Source: Bradyrhizobium stylosanthis | GTDB lineage: Bacteria > Pseudomonadota > Alphaproteobacteria > Rhizobiales > Xanthobacteraceae | Reading direction: 5' to 3' | Length of the DNA stretch: 64,000 bases | NCBI RefSeq assembly: GCF_001641335.1 | Contig: NZ_LVEM01000004.1 | Span: forward strand, 686,100 to 750,099 | Shown here: positions 34,655 to 42,940 of the stretch, piece by piece | Layout of the letters: every line of letters begins with the position of its first letter | How positions within the stretch are numbered: the first letter of the stretch is position 1 | Position numbers and translations under genes: made by a program | The notes under the pieces: model-generated | What the model saw: only the letters and a program-made list of their open reading frames with translations | Told to the model about the DNA's origin: nothing | Databases searched by the model: none

Positions 34655-35407
34655 ATGGCAAAGCCGGCAGTGGTTGTGGTGGGCGCGGACAAGGGCGGGG
34701 TCGGCAAGACCACGGTGTCGCGCACCCTGCTCGATTATTTCTCAGCCAACAACGTGCCGACCCGCGCGTTCGACACGGAGTCGCCGCGCGGAACCCTGAA
34801 GCGCTTCCACCCCGATATCACCGAGATCGTCGACATGACGACGACGGCCGACCAGATGAAGATCTTCGACACGCTCAACGCTGTCAGCCCTTCGGTCACC
34901 GTCATCGACGTCCGCGCCGGCCTGCTCTCACCGGCCCTGGCCTCGCTGCGCGACATCGGCTTCCTCGACGCCGCCAAGGCGGGCCAGATCACCTTCGCGG
35001 TGTTCCATATCCTCGGCCCCTCGATCGCCTCGCTGGAGGAGATCGCCGAGACCGCGGGCTTCATGACCGGCGCAAAATATTTCCTGGTGAAGAACTTCAT
35101 CAACGACACCCAGTTCTTCCAGTGGGACCAGGCGACCTACAACTCCTACTTCCACCGCATCAAGGACGCCACCGAGCTAACCATCCCCAAGCTCAACGAA
35201 ATGGCCTATGAGCAGGTGGAGGTGTCCTCCGTTCCGTTCCTGAAATTCGTCGCCAACAAGGGCATCAACGACGACGCCGCGAACTATTCGTTCGTGCTGC
35301 GCGGCTATGTCCGGCACTGGCTGGCCAATGTCTGGAGCGAATACGATCGTATCCGCCTGACCGACATCGTCGGTTCGAAGCCCGCGACCCGCAACAGCGA
35401 AAAATAG
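34655..35407 (+). CDS. ParA/MinD-like ATPase, first of tandem pair
   Basis: The 250-residue protein has the deviant Walker A motif of ParA/MinD proteins, ADKGGVGKTT (residues 11-20), including the signature lysine Lys13. AFDTESPRG is the A' motif and VTVIDVRAGL the Walker B strand. No DNA-binding domain or amphipathic tail is evident. A related but altered ATPase follows 62 bp downstream. Partner and cargo are unknown; ParB, MinE or polar-landmark genes are not nearby. The gene could position a cell structure or regulate an enzyme. I do not recognise a named family. Confidence 0.8.
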   Translation: MAKPAVVVVGADKGGVGKTTVSRTLLDYFSANNVPTRAFDTESPRGTLKRFHPDITEIVDMTTTADQMKIFDTLNAVSPSVTVIDVRAGLLSPALASLRDIGFLDAAKAGQITFAVFHILGPSIASLEEIAETAGFMTGAKYFLVKNFINDTQFFQWDQATYNSYFHRIKDATELTIPKLNEMAYEQVEVSSVPFLKFVANKGINDDAANYSFVLRGYVRHWLANVWSEYDRIRLTDIVGSKPATRNSEK

Positions 35408-35469
35408 TTGCACCACTCGGGCTGATACGGCTGGATTGGGGCGGCAAGTTCGCTCAGATAATAGCCGCA

Positions 35470-36138
35470 ATGCCCGTGACACCCGTCTACATCATCTGCT
35501 CGCCCCGCCCGCAGGTCGGCAAGACCCTGCTGGCGCGGCTGCTGGCTGAATTCCTGCTGCTCAAGAACGGAAACGTCGCGGCCTTCGACGTCAATCTGAA
35601 GGAGCCGTCGCTGCTCGATTACCTGCCGAAGGTGACCGAGACCGCCGACGTGATCGACACCTACGGCAAGATGCAGCTGATGGACCGCGTCATCGTCGAC
35701 GACGGCCTCGCCAAGGTGATCGACCTCGGCTTCCATGCCTTCGACGAGTTCTTCAAGATGACCGACGAGATCGGCCTGCTCAAGGAAGCGGCGCGCCGGC
35801 ACGTCGCACCGCAGATCATGTTCGTGGCCGATACCGACCGCGTCTCGGCCCGCGCCCACGAGATGCTGCGCGGACAGATCCCGCGGATGAGCCTGATCAC
35901 GGTGGACAATGAATACGTCGTGCGCGGCGAGTTGCCGCCTGCGATGGAAGGCGGCCGGCTGTTCCGCCTGCCCGCCCTGCCCGGCTTCCTGAAGACCTAT
36001 ATCGACCGGCTGAACTTCTCCTTCACCGGCTATCTGCGCCAGGAAAAGGATTCGTCCACCGAGCTGCACCAATGGACCCGGCGGAATTACCTCGCGTTCC
36101 GGGAGCTGGAGCTCAACCTGATCCTGCAGCGGTCGTAG
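35470..36138 (+). CDS. P-loop ATPase, second of tandem pair, altered Walker A
   Basis: The 222-residue protein aligns with its neighbour along its N-terminal half: PRPQVGKTLLARLLAEFL faces KGGVGKTTVSRTLLDYF, and AFDVNLKEPSLLDYLPKVT faces AFDTESPRGTLKRFHPDIT. The position of the signature lysine holds Arg13, and the Gly-Gly is Pro-Gln. The nucleotide-binding Lys18 and Thr19 remain. So it may bind nucleotide but lack the usual dimer-dependent switch. Co-transcription with 34655-35407 is likely. It is convergent with apt. The function is unknown; the pair may act as one complex. Confidence 0.75.
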   Translation: MPVTPVYIICSPRPQVGKTLLARLLAEFLLLKNGNVAAFDVNLKEPSLLDYLPKVTETADVIDTYGKMQLMDRVIVDDGLAKVIDLGFHAFDEFFKMTDEIGLLKEAARRHVAPQIMFVADTDRVSARAHEMLRGQIPRMSLITVDNEYVVRGELPPAMEGGRLFRLPALPGFLKTYIDRLNFSFTGYLRQEKDSSTELHQWTRRNYLAFRELELNLILQRS

Positions 36139-36160
36139 AGCGCGAAGCGCCCCTCGCCGT

Positions 36161-36700
36161 TCAGTGCCCCTCGAACGTCATCAGCGTGCGCACCGGCACG
36201 TCCATGGCGCGCAGCTTGGCGGCGCCGCCGAGCTCGGGCAGGTCGATGATGAAGCAGGCGGCGACCACATTGGCGCCGATCTGGCGCAGCAGCTTCACCG
36301 CGCCTTCCGCGGTGCCGCCGGTGGCGATGAGGTCGTCGACCAGGATGACCCGCTCGCCGGGTTGGATGGCGTCGACATGCATCTCCATCTCGTCGATGCC
36401 GTATTCGAGCGAGTAAGCAATCCGCACGGTGGTGTGCGGCAGCTTGCCCTTCTTGCGGATCGGCACGAAGCCGGCCGAGAGCTGGTGTGCCACCGCGCCG
36501 CCGATGATGAAGCCGCGCGCTTCCATGCCTGCGACCTTGTCGATCTTGTTGCCGGCCCAGGGATTGACGAGCTCGTCAACCGCGCGACGGAACGCGCGCG
36601 CGTCCGCGAGCAAGGTCGTGATATCGCGGAACATGATCCCCGGCTTGGGATAGTCGACGATGGTGCGGACGCTTGCCTTCAGGTCGTGGTCAAAAGTCAT
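36161..36700 (-). CDS. apt: Adenine phosphoribosyltransferase
   Basis: It makes AMP from adenine and PRPP, a purine salvage step. The 179-residue enzyme has the PRPP-binding motif VILVDDLIATGGTAEGAV near residue 120, and the earlier blocks YPKPGIMFRDITTLL and MEARGFIIGGAVAHQL. The ribosome site GAGAGG overlaps the trpE(G) stop codon, and only 9 bp separate the two genes, so apt lies at the end of the trpL-trpE(G) transcript. That links a purine salvage enzyme to tryptophan attenuation, which is odd but may just reflect shared PRPP chemistry. Confidence 0.96.
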   Translation of the reverse strand: MTFDHDLKASVRTIVDYPKPGIMFRDITTLLADARAFRRAVDELVNPWAGNKIDKVAGMEARGFIIGGAVAHQLSAGFVPIRKKGKLPHTTVRIAYSLEYGIDEMEMHVDAIQPGERVILVDDLIATGGTAEGAVKLLRQIGANVVAACFIIDLPELGGAAKLRAMDVPVRTLMTFEGH

Positions 36701-36709
36701 TCGTGCCTC

Positions 36710-38875
36710 TCAATTGCCCGGTGCATCCAGCCGGAACGCATTCTCGACAATCTTCAAGCCCACCTCACCACTGAGCGACATCAGCGATTCCGGGTGGAAT
36801 TGCACGCCGGCGACCGGCAGGGTCTTGTGCTCCAGCGCCATGGCGACGCCGTCCTCGGTGCTGGCGGTGACGCTCAACACCTCCGGCATGCTGTCGCGCT
36901 CGACGAACAGCGAGTGGTAGCGGCCGATGACGATCTCGTTCGGCAGGTTGCGCATCAGCCGCCCGCCGCGCACCTGCACCCTTGAGGGCCGGCCGTGGGC
37001 GGGATGGGTGAGCTGACCGAGCTCGCCGCCGAAATATTCGCCGATCGCCTGCACGCCCAGGCAGACGCCGAACACCGGCAGCTTCTTCTCCAGCGCCGCG
37101 TCGATCGTCTTCTTGATCCCGAAATCCTCGGGGCGGCCGGGGCCGGGCGACAGCACGAGCAAATCCCACTTCTTCTGCTTGAGCATGTTGAGCGCATGCA
37201 CATAGCGGACCACAGTGACGTCGGCGCCGACCTGGCGGAAATAATCGGCCAGCATGTGCACGAAACTATCGTCGTGGTCGATCAGCAGCACCTGCTTGCC
37301 CGATCCGGTGGCATCAGGTGCGAAGGTCGAGAGCGGCTTCGGCGGATCGCCGCGCAGCGCCTGGAACAGGGCGGCGGCCTTGACCTGGCACTCGCGGTCT
37401 TCCGCGGCAGGATCAGAGTCGAACAGGCAGGTGGCGCCGACGCGCACTTCGGCGAGACCATCCTTCATGCGGATGGTCCGGATGGTGAGGCCGGTGTTGA
37501 TGCTGCCGTCGAAATTCACCGCGCCGATCGCACCGGCGTACCAGCGCCGCGGCGAGCGCTCGTGGTCCTCGACGAACTGCATCGCCCAGAGTTTTGGCGC
37601 GCCGGTGACGGTCACCGCCCAGGCGTGGGTGAGGAACGCATCGAGCGCATCGAAGCCCGGGCGCAGCATGCCCTCGACGTGGTCGACGGTGTGGAACAGT
37701 TTTGAGTAGGTCTCGATCTGGCGGCGCGCCAGCACCTTGATCGTGCCGGGGACGCAGACGCGCGCCTTGTCGTTTCGATCGACGTCGGTGCACATGTTGA
37801 GCTCGAACTCGTCCTTCTCCGAGTTCAGGAGCTTGCGGATCTGCTCGGCATCGCCGATCGAATCCGTGCCGCGGGCGATCGTGCCCGAGATCGGGCAGGT
37901 CTCGACGCGGCGCCCGTCGGAGCGCACGAACATTTCGGGCGAGGCCGAGACGAGGAATTCGCCCTCGCCGAGATTCATCAGCGCGCCATAGGGCGACGGG
38001 TTGATGACGCAGAGACGCTGGAAAACTTCGGCCGGCGAGCGGTCGCAGGGTTCGGCGAAGAGCTGGCCCGGCACGGCTTCGAACAGATCGCCGCGGGCAA
38101 AGGCCGCGCGCGCGGTCTCGACGGTTGCCTGATACTCGCCGGGGGCGTGATCGGCAAAACCCTGGCGCGGCGTCTTCTGATACGGGCTGTCGGCGGTCTC
38201 GCGCGGCAGGCCTTCGGTCGATTTGCCCTTCCAGGCGAAGTCGTACGAGAGCACCACGCCGCGGCCGGTGGCGCGGTCATAGGCGAGCAGGCGATCGGGA
38301 ACATAGAGCACGATGTCGCGCTGGTCGGCCTCGCGCGGGCGCTTCTGCACGAGATCCTCAATCTGGAAAACGAGGTCGTAGGCGAAGGCGCCGAACAGGC
38401 CGAGCAGGCCGTCATCGTTGGCGGAGAAGGCGGCAATGATGTCGCGCACCAGCGACATCACGCTGGCGCGCCGGGTACGCTGATCCTCTTCGACCGGCGC
38501 CTCGCCGCGGACGATGTGGCCGGCCAGGCGGTTCGCCGTCTTCTCTGAGATCACGACGCAGGGCTCGCGCAGCACGTCGCCGAGGAAGGCGATCAGCACC
38601 TGCCCGCGCCCATTCAGCGCTTCCAGCCTGAAATCGACGCCCGTGGTCTCGAGCTTGAGGGGCGGATCGGAGAAGCCGAGGTCGAAGCTCTCGTAGCGGC
38701 CGGGCACGGTCGTGCCCGAGGACAGCACCACGCCGCGGCGGCGGTCGAGCAGGTTGATGAGATCGTCGAGCCTGTTGGCGCCGCCGGTAAACTGCTCCGC
38801 CACGCGCGTGATCGCCAGACCCGCGCGGGTCACGTAGTCGCTTCGGGCCGGGAGGGCAAAGACTGTCCTGTTCAT
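36710..38875 (-). CDS. trpE(G): Anthranilate synthase, fused TrpE-TrpG
   Basis: It turns chorismate and glutamine into anthranilate, the first committed step to tryptophan. The 721-residue fusion has the chorismate-binding TrpE domain (about 1-510; CPISGTIARGTD and the block HIVRGEAPVEEDQR) and the glutamine amidotransferase (about 525-721; SPGPGRPEDFGI, catalytic Cys in VFGVCLGVQAIGEYFGG, and GVQFHPESLMS). The fused form is typical of Rhizobiales. A 15-residue leader peptide with two tandem tryptophans and competing hairpins lie upstream, so attenuation is expected. apt follows. Confidence 0.97.
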   Translation of the reverse strand: MNRTVFALPARSDYVTRAGLAITRVAEQFTGGANRLDDLINLLDRRRGVVLSSGTTVPGRYESFDLGFSDPPLKLETTGVDFRLEALNGRGQVLIAFLGDVLREPCVVISEKTANRLAGHIVRGEAPVEEDQRTRRASVMSLVRDIIAAFSANDDGLLGLFGAFAYDLVFQIEDLVQKRPREADQRDIVLYVPDRLLAYDRATGRGVVLSYDFAWKGKSTEGLPRETADSPYQKTPRQGFADHAPGEYQATVETARAAFARGDLFEAVPGQLFAEPCDRSPAEVFQRLCVINPSPYGALMNLGEGEFLVSASPEMFVRSDGRRVETCPISGTIARGTDSIGDAEQIRKLLNSEKDEFELNMCTDVDRNDKARVCVPGTIKVLARRQIETYSKLFHTVDHVEGMLRPGFDALDAFLTHAWAVTVTGAPKLWAMQFVEDHERSPRRWYAGAIGAVNFDGSINTGLTIRTIRMKDGLAEVRVGATCLFDSDPAAEDRECQVKAAALFQALRGDPPKPLSTFAPDATGSGKQVLLIDHDDSFVHMLADYFRQVGADVTVVRYVHALNMLKQKKWDLLVLSPGPGRPEDFGIKKTIDAALEKKLPVFGVCLGVQAIGEYFGGELGQLTHPAHGRPSRVQVRGGRLMRNLPNEIVIGRYHSLFVERDSMPEVLSVTASTEDGVAMALEHKTLPVAGVQFHPESLMSLSGEVGLKIVENAFRLDAPGN

Positions 38876-38966
38876 GGGGTCCTCTTACGAAACTTGCCGA
38901 GGGAACGCCACACAGGACAAACGAGAAGGCCGCCGCGCTGTGCAGGCGACCTCAGACGATTTTGGG

Positions 38967-39010
38967 AAAAGAAATCGCACCGGCCACCTCTTAGGAGGTG
39001 CGCCACCAAC
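38967..39010 (-). promoter_or_regulatory. trp attenuator with competing hairpins
   Basis: On the minus strand three mutually exclusive pairings are possible: GGTG (39007-39004, in the Trp codons) with CACC (39000-38997); CACCTC (39000-38995) with GAGGTG (38990-38985); and CGCACC (39002-38997) with GGTGCG (38981-38976). The last is directly followed by ATTTCTTTT (38975-38967), the likely terminator. Which pairing acts as the antiterminator was not resolved. Confidence 0.8.
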
Positions 39011-39038
39011 GACGGGATGGGCGGGCTGCGGTGCTCAT
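38991..39038 (-). CDS. trpL: trp leader peptide
   Basis: The 15-residue peptide MSTAARPSRRWWRTS has two adjacent tryptophan codons (TGGTGG) just before a stop that lies inside the attenuator hairpins. It reads into the leader of trpE(G). A promoter (TTGACG at 39075-39070, GAGTAT at 39051-39046) would start RNA at or next to the ATG, so the mRNA is probably leaderless, as in Sinorhizobium meliloti trpL. There the leader RNA (rnTrpL) and peptide (peTrpL) also act in trans. A start at 39056 would add six residues but has no ribosome site either. Confidence 0.85.
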   Translation of the reverse strand: MSTAARPSRRWWRTS

Positions 39039-39045
39039 GGGGCGG

Positions 39046-39075
39046 ATACTCACCATGGCGAGGGGGCGGCGTCAA
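39046..39075 (-). promoter_or_regulatory. Promoter of trpL-trpE(G)-apt
   Basis: TTGACG at 39075-39070, an 18-bp spacer, and GAGTAT at 39051-39046, with the leaderless trpL ATG 7 bases after it at 39038. Assigned by consensus only. Confidence 0.6.
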
Positions 39076-39094
39076 GGGTGGGCACGGTGCCGTA

Positions 39095-39172
39095 GCCCGG
39101 ATGGAGCGCAGCGCAATCCGGGGCTCGTGCCACGACGAGACAGCCCCGGATTACGCTGCGCTCCATCCGGGC
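39095..39172. repeat. Perfect-arm palindromic element
   Basis: GCCCGGATGGAGCGCAGCG is mirrored by CGCTGCGCTCCATCCGGGC, with an inner AATCCGGGGCT facing AGCCCCGGATT. It lies directly after the dienelactone hydrolase stop and 20 bp before the trp promoter, so it probably insulates the two as a hairpin terminator. Confidence 0.85.
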
Positions 39173-39179
39173 CAGCGCC

Positions 39180-39854
39180 CTACCCCAGATGCTTCCGGAA
39201 AAACTCCGTGGCCCGGCCCCAGGCCAGCTCGGCGGCTTCGCGGTCGTGCACGGCCTGGCGCTGCTCGTTGACGAAGGCGTGCTCGGCATCATAGCGGAAC
39301 AGCTCGAGCGATTTGCCGGCGGCCTTCATGGCCTTCTCGAAGCCGCTGACCAGCTCCGGCGTGCACCAATCGTCCTTGTTGGCGAAATGGGCCTGCAGCG
39401 GGATCTTGACGTCGGCGGGCTTGGCCGCCTGCTCCGGCGGGATGCCGTAGAACACGACGCCGGCGGCGAGCTCAGGCACATGGACCGCGCCGATGATGGT
39501 GACGGCGCCGCCAAGGCAGAAGCCGGTCAGCCCGACCTTGGCGCCGTTGCGCGACAGGTACTGCGCGGCGCCGCGTACGGTCTGCGTGGTGGCGTCCATG
39601 AAGTCGAGCGAATTCATCTCTTTGCCGGCCGCATCCGTGTCGTGATACGGCACCACCTTGCCCTTGTAGAGATCGGGCGCGAGCGCATCGAAGCCGGCGA
39701 GCGCGAAGCGGTCGCACAGGCCCTTGATCTGGTCCGACAGGCCCCACCATTCCTGGATCACGACCACGCCCGGCGCGTTGCCGCGCGCGGCATTGGCGAG
39801 ATAGCCCGAGGCGTCCTTGCCATCCGGGCGCTTGAAGGTGACGGTGGTTCCCAT
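39180..39854 (-). CDS. Dienelactone hydrolase family protein
   Basis: The 224-residue alpha/beta hydrolase has the nucleophile motif GFCLGGAV (Cys as nucleophile, as in dienelactone hydrolases), GVVVIQEWWGLSDQIKGL near the N-terminus with the glutamate that interacts with it, the acid DDW in HFANKDDWCTPE, and the catalytic histidine in YDAEHAFVNEQR. It likely opens lactones in aromatic breakdown, but related proteins act on other esters. GGAGGACC lies 6-8 bases before the ATG at 39854, fixing the start. It lies downstream of the fbc operon terminator on the same strand, with its own promoter presumably in 39855-39954. Confidence 0.92.
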   Translation of the reverse strand: MGTTVTFKRPDGKDASGYLANAARGNAPGVVVIQEWWGLSDQIKGLCDRFALAGFDALAPDLYKGKVVPYHDTDAAGKEMNSLDFMDATTQTVRGAAQYLSRNGAKVGLTGFCLGGAVTIIGAVHVPELAAGVVFYGIPPEQAAKPADVKIPLQAHFANKDDWCTPELVSGFEKAMKAAGKSLELFRYDAEHAFVNEQRQAVHDREAAELAWGRATEFFRKHLG

Positions 39855-39954
39855 GGTGGTCCTCCGGTGAGTGTCTGGGGGAGCGGTTGGCGGTATTTTG
39901 GCGGGTGAGCGGCAGATAGGCAATCGCGCCAAACAACACACGCGCGTGTCCAAC

Positions 39955-39990
39955 AAAAAAGCCCCCTTTCGGGGGCCTTTTCATTTTCTC
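39955..39990 (-). terminator. Terminator of the fbcFH operon
   Basis: GCCCCC-TTTC-GGGGGC at 39961-39976 is flanked by AAAAAA on the left, which reads as a T run on the minus strand. CTTTTCATTTT lies on the other side, so it could work in both directions. Confidence 0.85.
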
Positions 39991-40002
39991 GTCTCGCGCC
40001 GC

Positions 40003-42066
40003 TCAGTGCGAGTCGGCCCAGACCTTCTTCTTGGTGAAGTACATCAGGCCGGCGAAGATGATCAGGAACACGAACACCTGGAAGCCGAGGCGCTTGCGGG
40101 CTTCCATGTGCGGTTCGGCGGTCCACATCAGGAACGTGGTGACGTCCTTGGCGTATTGCGCGACCGTGGTCGGCGAGCCGTCGTCATAGGTCACCTGGCC
40201 GTCGCTGAGCGGCTTCGGCATCTTGATGGCGTGCCCCGGGAAGTACTTGTTGTAGTACGAGCCCTCCGGGATGGTGACGCCCTCCGGCACCTTCTCCTCG
40301 AAGCCCTGCAGCACCGCGGCGACGTAGTCGGGGCCCTGCTCCTGGTACTGGGTGAAGAAGTCGAAGATGAACCAGGGGAAGCCGCGCTTGTAGGAGCGTG
40401 CCTTGGTGATCAGCGACAGGTCGGGCGGAGCCGCACCACCGTTCGCCGCACGCGCGGCCTGCTCGTTCGGGAACGGCGAGGGGAAATAGTCCGCCGCCCG
40501 GCCCGGGCGCTCGAACATGTCGCCCGCATCGTTCGGACCGTCCTTGACCTTGTAGTCGGAGGCGAACGCCGCCACCTGCGCCACCGAATAGCCGGGGCCG
40601 CCGGGATCTCCGAGATTGCGGAAGGCGATGAAGGACAGGCCGTGGCAGCTCGCGCAGACTTCCTTGTAGACCTTCAGGCCGCGCTGGAGCGCACCGCGGT
40701 CGAACTTACCGAAAGGGCCCGAGAACGACCATTTGTTGCCCGGAGGCTGGTCGCTGCCTTCGGATGCGCGCGCATCCTGCATGCTGCCGAGGAACAGCGC
40801 GCCGGCGGCGACGATGGCGACCATCACGGACGCCACGGCCTTGCCGCCCTTGCTCAGGATCGCCTCCGAGATCGAGTTCGGTACCGGCCGCGGCGTCTCG
40901 ATGCGCGAGAGCAGCGGCAGCACGATCAGGAAGTAGGCGAAGTAGCACACCGTCAGGACCCGGCCGGCGATCACGTAGATGCCTTCCGGCGGCTGTGCGC
41001 CGAGATAGCCGAGCAGGATGCAGACCGCGACGAAGATCCAGAAGAACTGCTTGGCCAGCGGCCGGTACTTCGACGACCTCGTCTTGGCGGCATCGAGCCA
41101 GGGCAGGAAGCACAGGATGATGATCGCCGAGAACATCCCGATGACGCCCGCGAGCTTGTTCGGGATCGAGCGCAGGATCGCGTAGAACGGCAGGTAATAC
41201 CATTCCGGCACGATGTGCGGCGGGGTCACGCCCGGGTTCGCCGGAATGTAGTTGTCGGCATCGCCGAGATAGTTCGGCATGTAGAAGATGAACCAGGCGT
41301 AGAGCAGCAGGAAGCAGCTGACGCCGAACATGTCCTTGATGGTCGCGTGCGGCGTGAACGGCACCGTGTCCTTTTCCGTCTTCGGCTCGACGCCGTCAGG
41401 ATTGTTCTGGCCGGCGACGTGCAGCGCCCAGACGTGAAGCACGACGACGCCCGCGATCAGGAACGGCAGCAAATAGTGCAGCGAGAAGAAGCGGTTCAGC
41501 GTCGGATTGCCGACCGAATAGCCGCCCCACAGCAGCGTCACGATGCTCTCGCCGACATAGGGAATGGCGGAGAACAGGTTGGTGATGACGGTGGCGCCCC
41601 AGAAGCTCATCTGGCCCCAGGGAAGCACGTAGCCCATGAAGCCCGTCGCCATCATCAGGAGGTAGATGATGACGCCGAGGATCCAGAGCACCTCGCGCGG
41701 CTCCTTGTAGGAACCGTAATAGAGGCCGCGGAGCATGTGGACGTAGACCGCGAAGAAGAACATCGACGCGCCGCAGGCGTGCATGTTGCGCAGCAGCCAG
41801 CCGAAGTTCACGTCACGGACGATCAGCTCGACCGACTTGAAGGCGAGATCGGCATGCGGCGTGTAGTGCATCGCCAGGATCACGCCGGTGAGGATCTGCA
41901 TCCCCAGCATGAAGGAGAGGATGGCGCCGAAGGTCCACCAGTAGTTCAGGTTACGCGGGGTGGGATAGACGACGAAGGAAGAGTGCATGAGGCCGAGGAT
42001 CGGCAGACGCCGCTCGATCCATTGCAGGGCCGGATTGCTCGGCTGGTAGTCGGATGGTCCGCTCAT
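40003..42066 (-). CDS. fbcH: Cytochrome b/c1 precursor polyprotein
   Basis: The 687-residue precursor carries cytochrome b (about 1-420) and cytochrome c1 (about 440-687) of the bc1 complex. Cytochrome b shows histidine heme ligands in TPHADLAFKSVE-proximal helices and HVWALHVAG. Between them is a signal-like segment (VASVMVAIVAAGALFLGSMQ) ending AxA-like DARASEG, the expected cleavage site, as known for the Bradyrhizobium japonicum FbcH. Cytochrome c1 has the heme motif CASCH and a C-terminal membrane anchor (FQVFVFLIIFAGLMYF). The start at 42066 was chosen over a longer frame. It follows fbcF by 62 bp. Confidence 0.97.
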   Translation of the reverse strand: MSGPSDYQPSNPALQWIERRLPILGLMHSSFVVYPTPRNLNYWWTFGAILSFMLGMQILTGVILAMHYTPHADLAFKSVELIVRDVNFGWLLRNMHACGASMFFFAVYVHMLRGLYYGSYKEPREVLWILGVIIYLLMMATGFMGYVLPWGQMSFWGATVITNLFSAIPYVGESIVTLLWGGYSVGNPTLNRFFSLHYLLPFLIAGVVVLHVWALHVAGQNNPDGVEPKTEKDTVPFTPHATIKDMFGVSCFLLLYAWFIFYMPNYLGDADNYIPANPGVTPPHIVPEWYYLPFYAILRSIPNKLAGVIGMFSAIIILCFLPWLDAAKTRSSKYRPLAKQFFWIFVAVCILLGYLGAQPPEGIYVIAGRVLTVCYFAYFLIVLPLLSRIETPRPVPNSISEAILSKGGKAVASVMVAIVAAGALFLGSMQDARASEGSDQPPGNKWSFSGPFGKFDRGALQRGLKVYKEVCASCHGLSFIAFRNLGDPGGPGYSVAQVAAFASDYKVKDGPNDAGDMFERPGRAADYFPSPFPNEQAARAANGGAAPPDLSLITKARSYKRGFPWFIFDFFTQYQEQGPDYVAAVLQGFEEKVPEGVTIPEGSYYNKYFPGHAIKMPKPLSDGQVTYDDGSPTTVAQYAKDVTTFLMWTAEPHMEARKRLGFQVFVFLIIFAGLMYFTKKKVWADSH

Positions 42067-42128
42067 GATGCGATCCTGAGGAAATATAACGACGAGACGG
42101 CGCGAAACTTCGGACAATGGTCCGAAGC

Positions 42129-42659
42129 TCAGCCGATCTGGATTTTGGTGTCGGAAACGAACTGGTACGGCGGCACCGGCAGGTTCGCGGGCGCGGGCCC
42201 CTGGCGGATGCGGCCGGACGAATCGTACTGCGAACCATGGCAGGGGCAGAAGAACCCGTCGTAGTTGCCTTCATGAGCGATCGGGATGCAGCCGAGATGG
42301 GTGCAGATGCCAATCACGACCAGCCACTGCTCATGGCCGGCCTTGACCCGGGCCTCGTCGGTCTGCGGATCGGGCAGGCTCGCCACGTTGACGGCGCGCG
42401 CCTCGTCGATCTGCTTCTTGGTGCGGTGGCTGATGTAGATCGGCTTGCCGCGCCAGAACACCTTGATGTCCTGCCCCTCGGCGACCGGGCTGAGATCGAC
42501 CTCGATCGGCGCACCGGCGGCGATGGTCGAGGCATCCGGATTCATTTGAGAGATAAAGGGCCAGAGCGCAGCCGCGCCCCCTACTGCTGCAGCTGCCCCC
42601 GTTGCAACGAATAAGAAATCACGGCGTGTCGGATGGTCCGCCGAAGACGCTGTCGTCAC
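42129..42659 (-). CDS. fbcF: Ubiquinol-cytochrome c reductase iron-sulfur subunit
   Basis: The Rieske protein of the bc1 complex, 176 residues, passes electrons from ubiquinol to cytochrome c1. An N-terminal Tat signal-anchor (HPTRRDFLFVATGAAAAVGG) leads to the soluble domain. The two cluster motifs CTHLGC and CPCHGSQYDSSGRI supply two Cys and two His ligands. It is the first gene of the fbcFH operon, read before fbcH. The 280 bp upstream to trmL must contain its promoter. It is the usual partner of the fused fbcH in this genus. Confidence 0.98.
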   Translation of the reverse strand: MTTASSADHPTRRDFLFVATGAAAAVGGAAALWPFISQMNPDASTIAAGAPIEVDLSPVAEGQDIKVFWRGKPIYISHRTKKQIDEARAVNVASLPDPQTDEARVKAGHEQWLVVIGICTHLGCIPIAHEGNYDGFFCPCHGSQYDSSGRIRQGPAPANLPVPPYQFVSDTKIQIG

Positions 42660-42940
42660 GATTCCAACCCTTTCTTCTTATGCTGCCGGCGGAACCGCTC
42701 CAGGAGCCCCCCAAAGGTCCCCGGAACAGAGCTGCCGGCGCCCGCGGCCCCCCGCGGCGGCAGAACTTCGCTTGTCCCCACCAGAATAGGGCGAAAACAG
42801 CAGTCCAGAATCGTTCTATTGGCACCCTTGCCGGGCGAGCGCAAGCCCGCTAACGGCGGGGAAGCGTGCAATGCACGAATTCCCGGGCCTGCGATGTTTT
42901 ATTGAGACATTTCCGGCCCTCAACCACCCCGTCGATGCCC
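42660..42940. other. Divergent fbcF/trmL control region
   Basis: About 280 bp with no gene. It should hold the promoters of fbcF (minus) and trmL (plus). I saw no operator-like repeat worth naming. Confidence 0.3.

Noticed and set aside
39871..42264. A 797-codon plus-strand open frame
   Set aside because: It is antisense to fbcH and full of charged repeats from codon bias.
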